Origin: Candidatus Fermentibacteraceae bacterium
Lineage (GTDB): Bacteria; Fermentibacterota; Fermentibacteria; Fermentibacterales; JCC-6
Reading direction: 5' to 3'
Assembly: GCA_029932015.1 (NCBI GenBank)
Contig: JAOZQW010000140.1
Span: 1 to 6,182, forward strand
DNA: 6,182 bases
Shown: positions 4,994 through 6,182 of the stretch, piece after piece
Numbering within the stretch: position 1 is the stretch's first letter
Layout of the letters: every line of letters begins with the position of its first letter
Program-made: the position numbers and the translations under genes
The notes under the pieces: model-generated
The model's database searches: none
The model's input: only the letters and a program-made list of their open reading frames with translations
What the model was told of the DNA's origin: nothing

Positions 4994-6182
4994 CTGCTGG
5001 AACGCTACCTTCTTAGGGGGGCCAGGCTGCTTGATCCCGCCGGTCCAATGGATGCTGTTGGTGACTTGCTCATTAGCGGCGGTACGATAGAGGGGATCGG
5101 CAGGATCCCTCTAGGCGTTGATGCAATGGAGATCGACTGCTCGGGCAAGTGGATCTTTCCTGGTCTGGTCGATATGCATGTGCATCTGCGTGTTCCCGGC
5201 GGTGAGGACGCCGAGACACTTCAATCGGGACTTACTGCAGCTCTTGCAGGGGGTATCACCAGGATCGGTATGATGCCCAATACATCACCTCCTATCGATA
5301 CCACTGAAATGGCATCCGCCCTCATGCAGAGAGCCTCTCTCCTCGGACTTGCCGATGTCATTCCTGTTCCCTGTGTCACCATGGGTAGGCAGGGCAGGGA
5401 ACTGGTTGATATGATGTCATTCGTCGAAATGGGTCTGACTGCATTTACGGATGATGGTGATCCAGTGGCGGACGATGCGCTTCTCGATGCTGCTCTGAAG
5501 AGAGTGTCCACATTCAACGGTGTGATAATCGAACATCCTGAAATGCCGGGTGCTCCGAGGGGTCATGTGAATCAGGGCAGGATATCCAATCTTCTGAGGA
5601 TAACGGGGATGCCGGAGAGTACTGAGTATCAGGATGTGGCTAGATGTATCTCAGTACGTGAGCAGTCAGGGGGCAGACTGCATCTGACCCACCTTTCCTC
5701 TCCAGTGAGTCTGGATATGGTCAGTAAGGCTTGCATGACGACGGATAGCATATCCTGTGATGTGACTCCGCATCATCTTGTTCTCGACGAGGATGCGCTC
5801 CTGACCGAGCATGCCATGGCGAAGATGAACCCTCCTCTAAGATCGAAGGAGAGCAGGCTTCTCCTCACGGAAATCACATCCTGCCGCTTCCCATGGGCCG
5901 TAGCATCGGACCATGCACCGCATCCACAACACAGGAAGGAGCTTCCGATACAAGAAGCCGCTTTCGGTATTACCGGTCTTGAAACTCTCTTCCCGCTGGC
6001 TCTGGAGGTTCTCCATATAGGAGCAGGTCTACCTGTTACCGAGCTTCTCAGACATCTGATCACAATACCGTCGAGTATACTCGGAGTCAGCCCTCCCCGA
6101 CTCGCGGCTGACCAGGAAGCCGAGATTGTGCTCTTTGATCCAACCGAGAAGTACACCCTGGCTGAGATCGGGAGCTGCTCCG
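4994..6182 (+). CDS. pyrC: Type I dihydroorotase, apparent CTG start, 3' end beyond the window
   Basis: Cytoplasmic zinc enzyme of the amidohydrolase superfamily that interconverts N-carbamoyl-aspartate and dihydroorotate, third step of pyrimidine synthesis. 396 residues are visible of an expected 420-430. Metal and substrate residues are present (counting from CTG 4994): DMHVHLR (60-66) with His62, His64 and substrate-binding Arg66; MMPNTSP with Asn96; TDDG (152-155) with the Asp that replaces the carbamylated Lys in Aquifex-type enzymes; IEHPE with His181; HLTHLSS with His233; NPPLR from Asn279; and SDHAPH with Asp306. With all ligands kept, it is probably active rather than the inactive PyrC-like partner of some PyrB proteins. 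The usual REPG after the HxH motif is RVPG here. The first strand (ERYLLRGARLLDPAG) lies before the first ATG (5048), while an in-frame stop lies at 4979-4981, leaving CTG 4994 or 4997 as the only near-cognate starts. Confidence 0.92.
   Translation, partial: MLERYLLRGARLLDPAGPMDAVGDLLISGGTIEGIGRIPLGVDAMEIDCSGKWIFPGLVDMHVHLRVPGGEDAETLQSGLTAALAGGITRIGMMPNTSPPIDTTEMASALMQRASLLGLADVIPVPCVTMGRQGRELVDMMSFVEMGLTAFTDDGDPVADDALLDAALKRVSTFNGVIIEHPEMPGAPRGHVNQGRISNLLRITGMPESTEYQDVARCISVREQSGGRLHLTHLSSPVSLDMVSKACMTTDSISCDVTPHHLVLDEDALLTEHAMAKMNPPLRSKESRLLLTEITSCRFPWAVASDHAPHPQHRKELPIQEAAFGITGLETLFPLALEVLHIGAGLPVTELLRHLITIPSSILGVSPPRLAADQEAEIVLFDPTEKYTLAEIGSCS

Noticed and set aside
5221..6156. Two minus-strand open frames opposite pyrC (98 and 127 codons)
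   Set aside because: They mirror conserved dihydroorotase motifs and carry no domain or ribosome site.

Overview
The window is a compact stretch of bacterial chromosome with six protein-coding genes and almost no spare DNA; the largest gap is 77 bases. The organism is a bacterium: it has a type I signal peptidase, a Ktr-type potassium transporter, Shine-Dalgarno sites and a sigma70-like promoter. By eye the base composition is a little over half G+C. ATA (Ile) and AGG (Arg) codons are frequent in every gene, which is more typical of uncultured anaerobic or thermophile-related phyla than of Escherichia or Bacillus. A member of the FCB/Fermentibacterota-like lineages is a guess, not a conclusion. 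No mobile element, phage gene, CRISPR array, tRNA or rRNA was seen, and nothing suggests recent transfer.

Layout. (1) 1-1175, plus strand: the 3' end of lepB, then a 321-residue protein of unknown function whose GTG start overlaps the lepB stop. It contains two copies of one small domain. (2) 1188-3635, minus strand: a ktrB-ktrA operon encoding the membrane subunit and the nucleotide-gated cytoplasmic subunit of a potassium uptake system. It converges on the unknown gene, and a small inverted repeat covers both stop codons. (3) 3636-3712: a divergent intergenic region with a good promoter for ktrBA and, overlapping it, the only room for a promoter for the genes on the right. (4) 3713-6182, plus strand: a divergent class II fructose-bisphosphate aldolase followed 12 bases later by a type I dihydroorotase (pyrC), which runs off the end of the window.

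How the genes work together. LepB and the unknown protein look translationally coupled, so the unknown protein may be tied to the cell envelope or secretion, although it has no signal peptide or membrane helix itself. KtrB and KtrA form one transporter. The aldolase (glycolysis/gluconeogenesis) and dihydroorotase (pyrimidine synthesis) are probably co-transcribed but do not share a pathway.

Most worth a second look: pyrC has no ATG, GTG or TTG at the position its fold requires, so it seems to start at CTG. The aldolase-pyrC junction also carries four short complementary segments arranged like an attenuator (1:2 + 3:4 versus 2:3) next to the pyrC ribosome-binding site. The duplicated-domain protein behind lepB is the other candidate for something undescribed.
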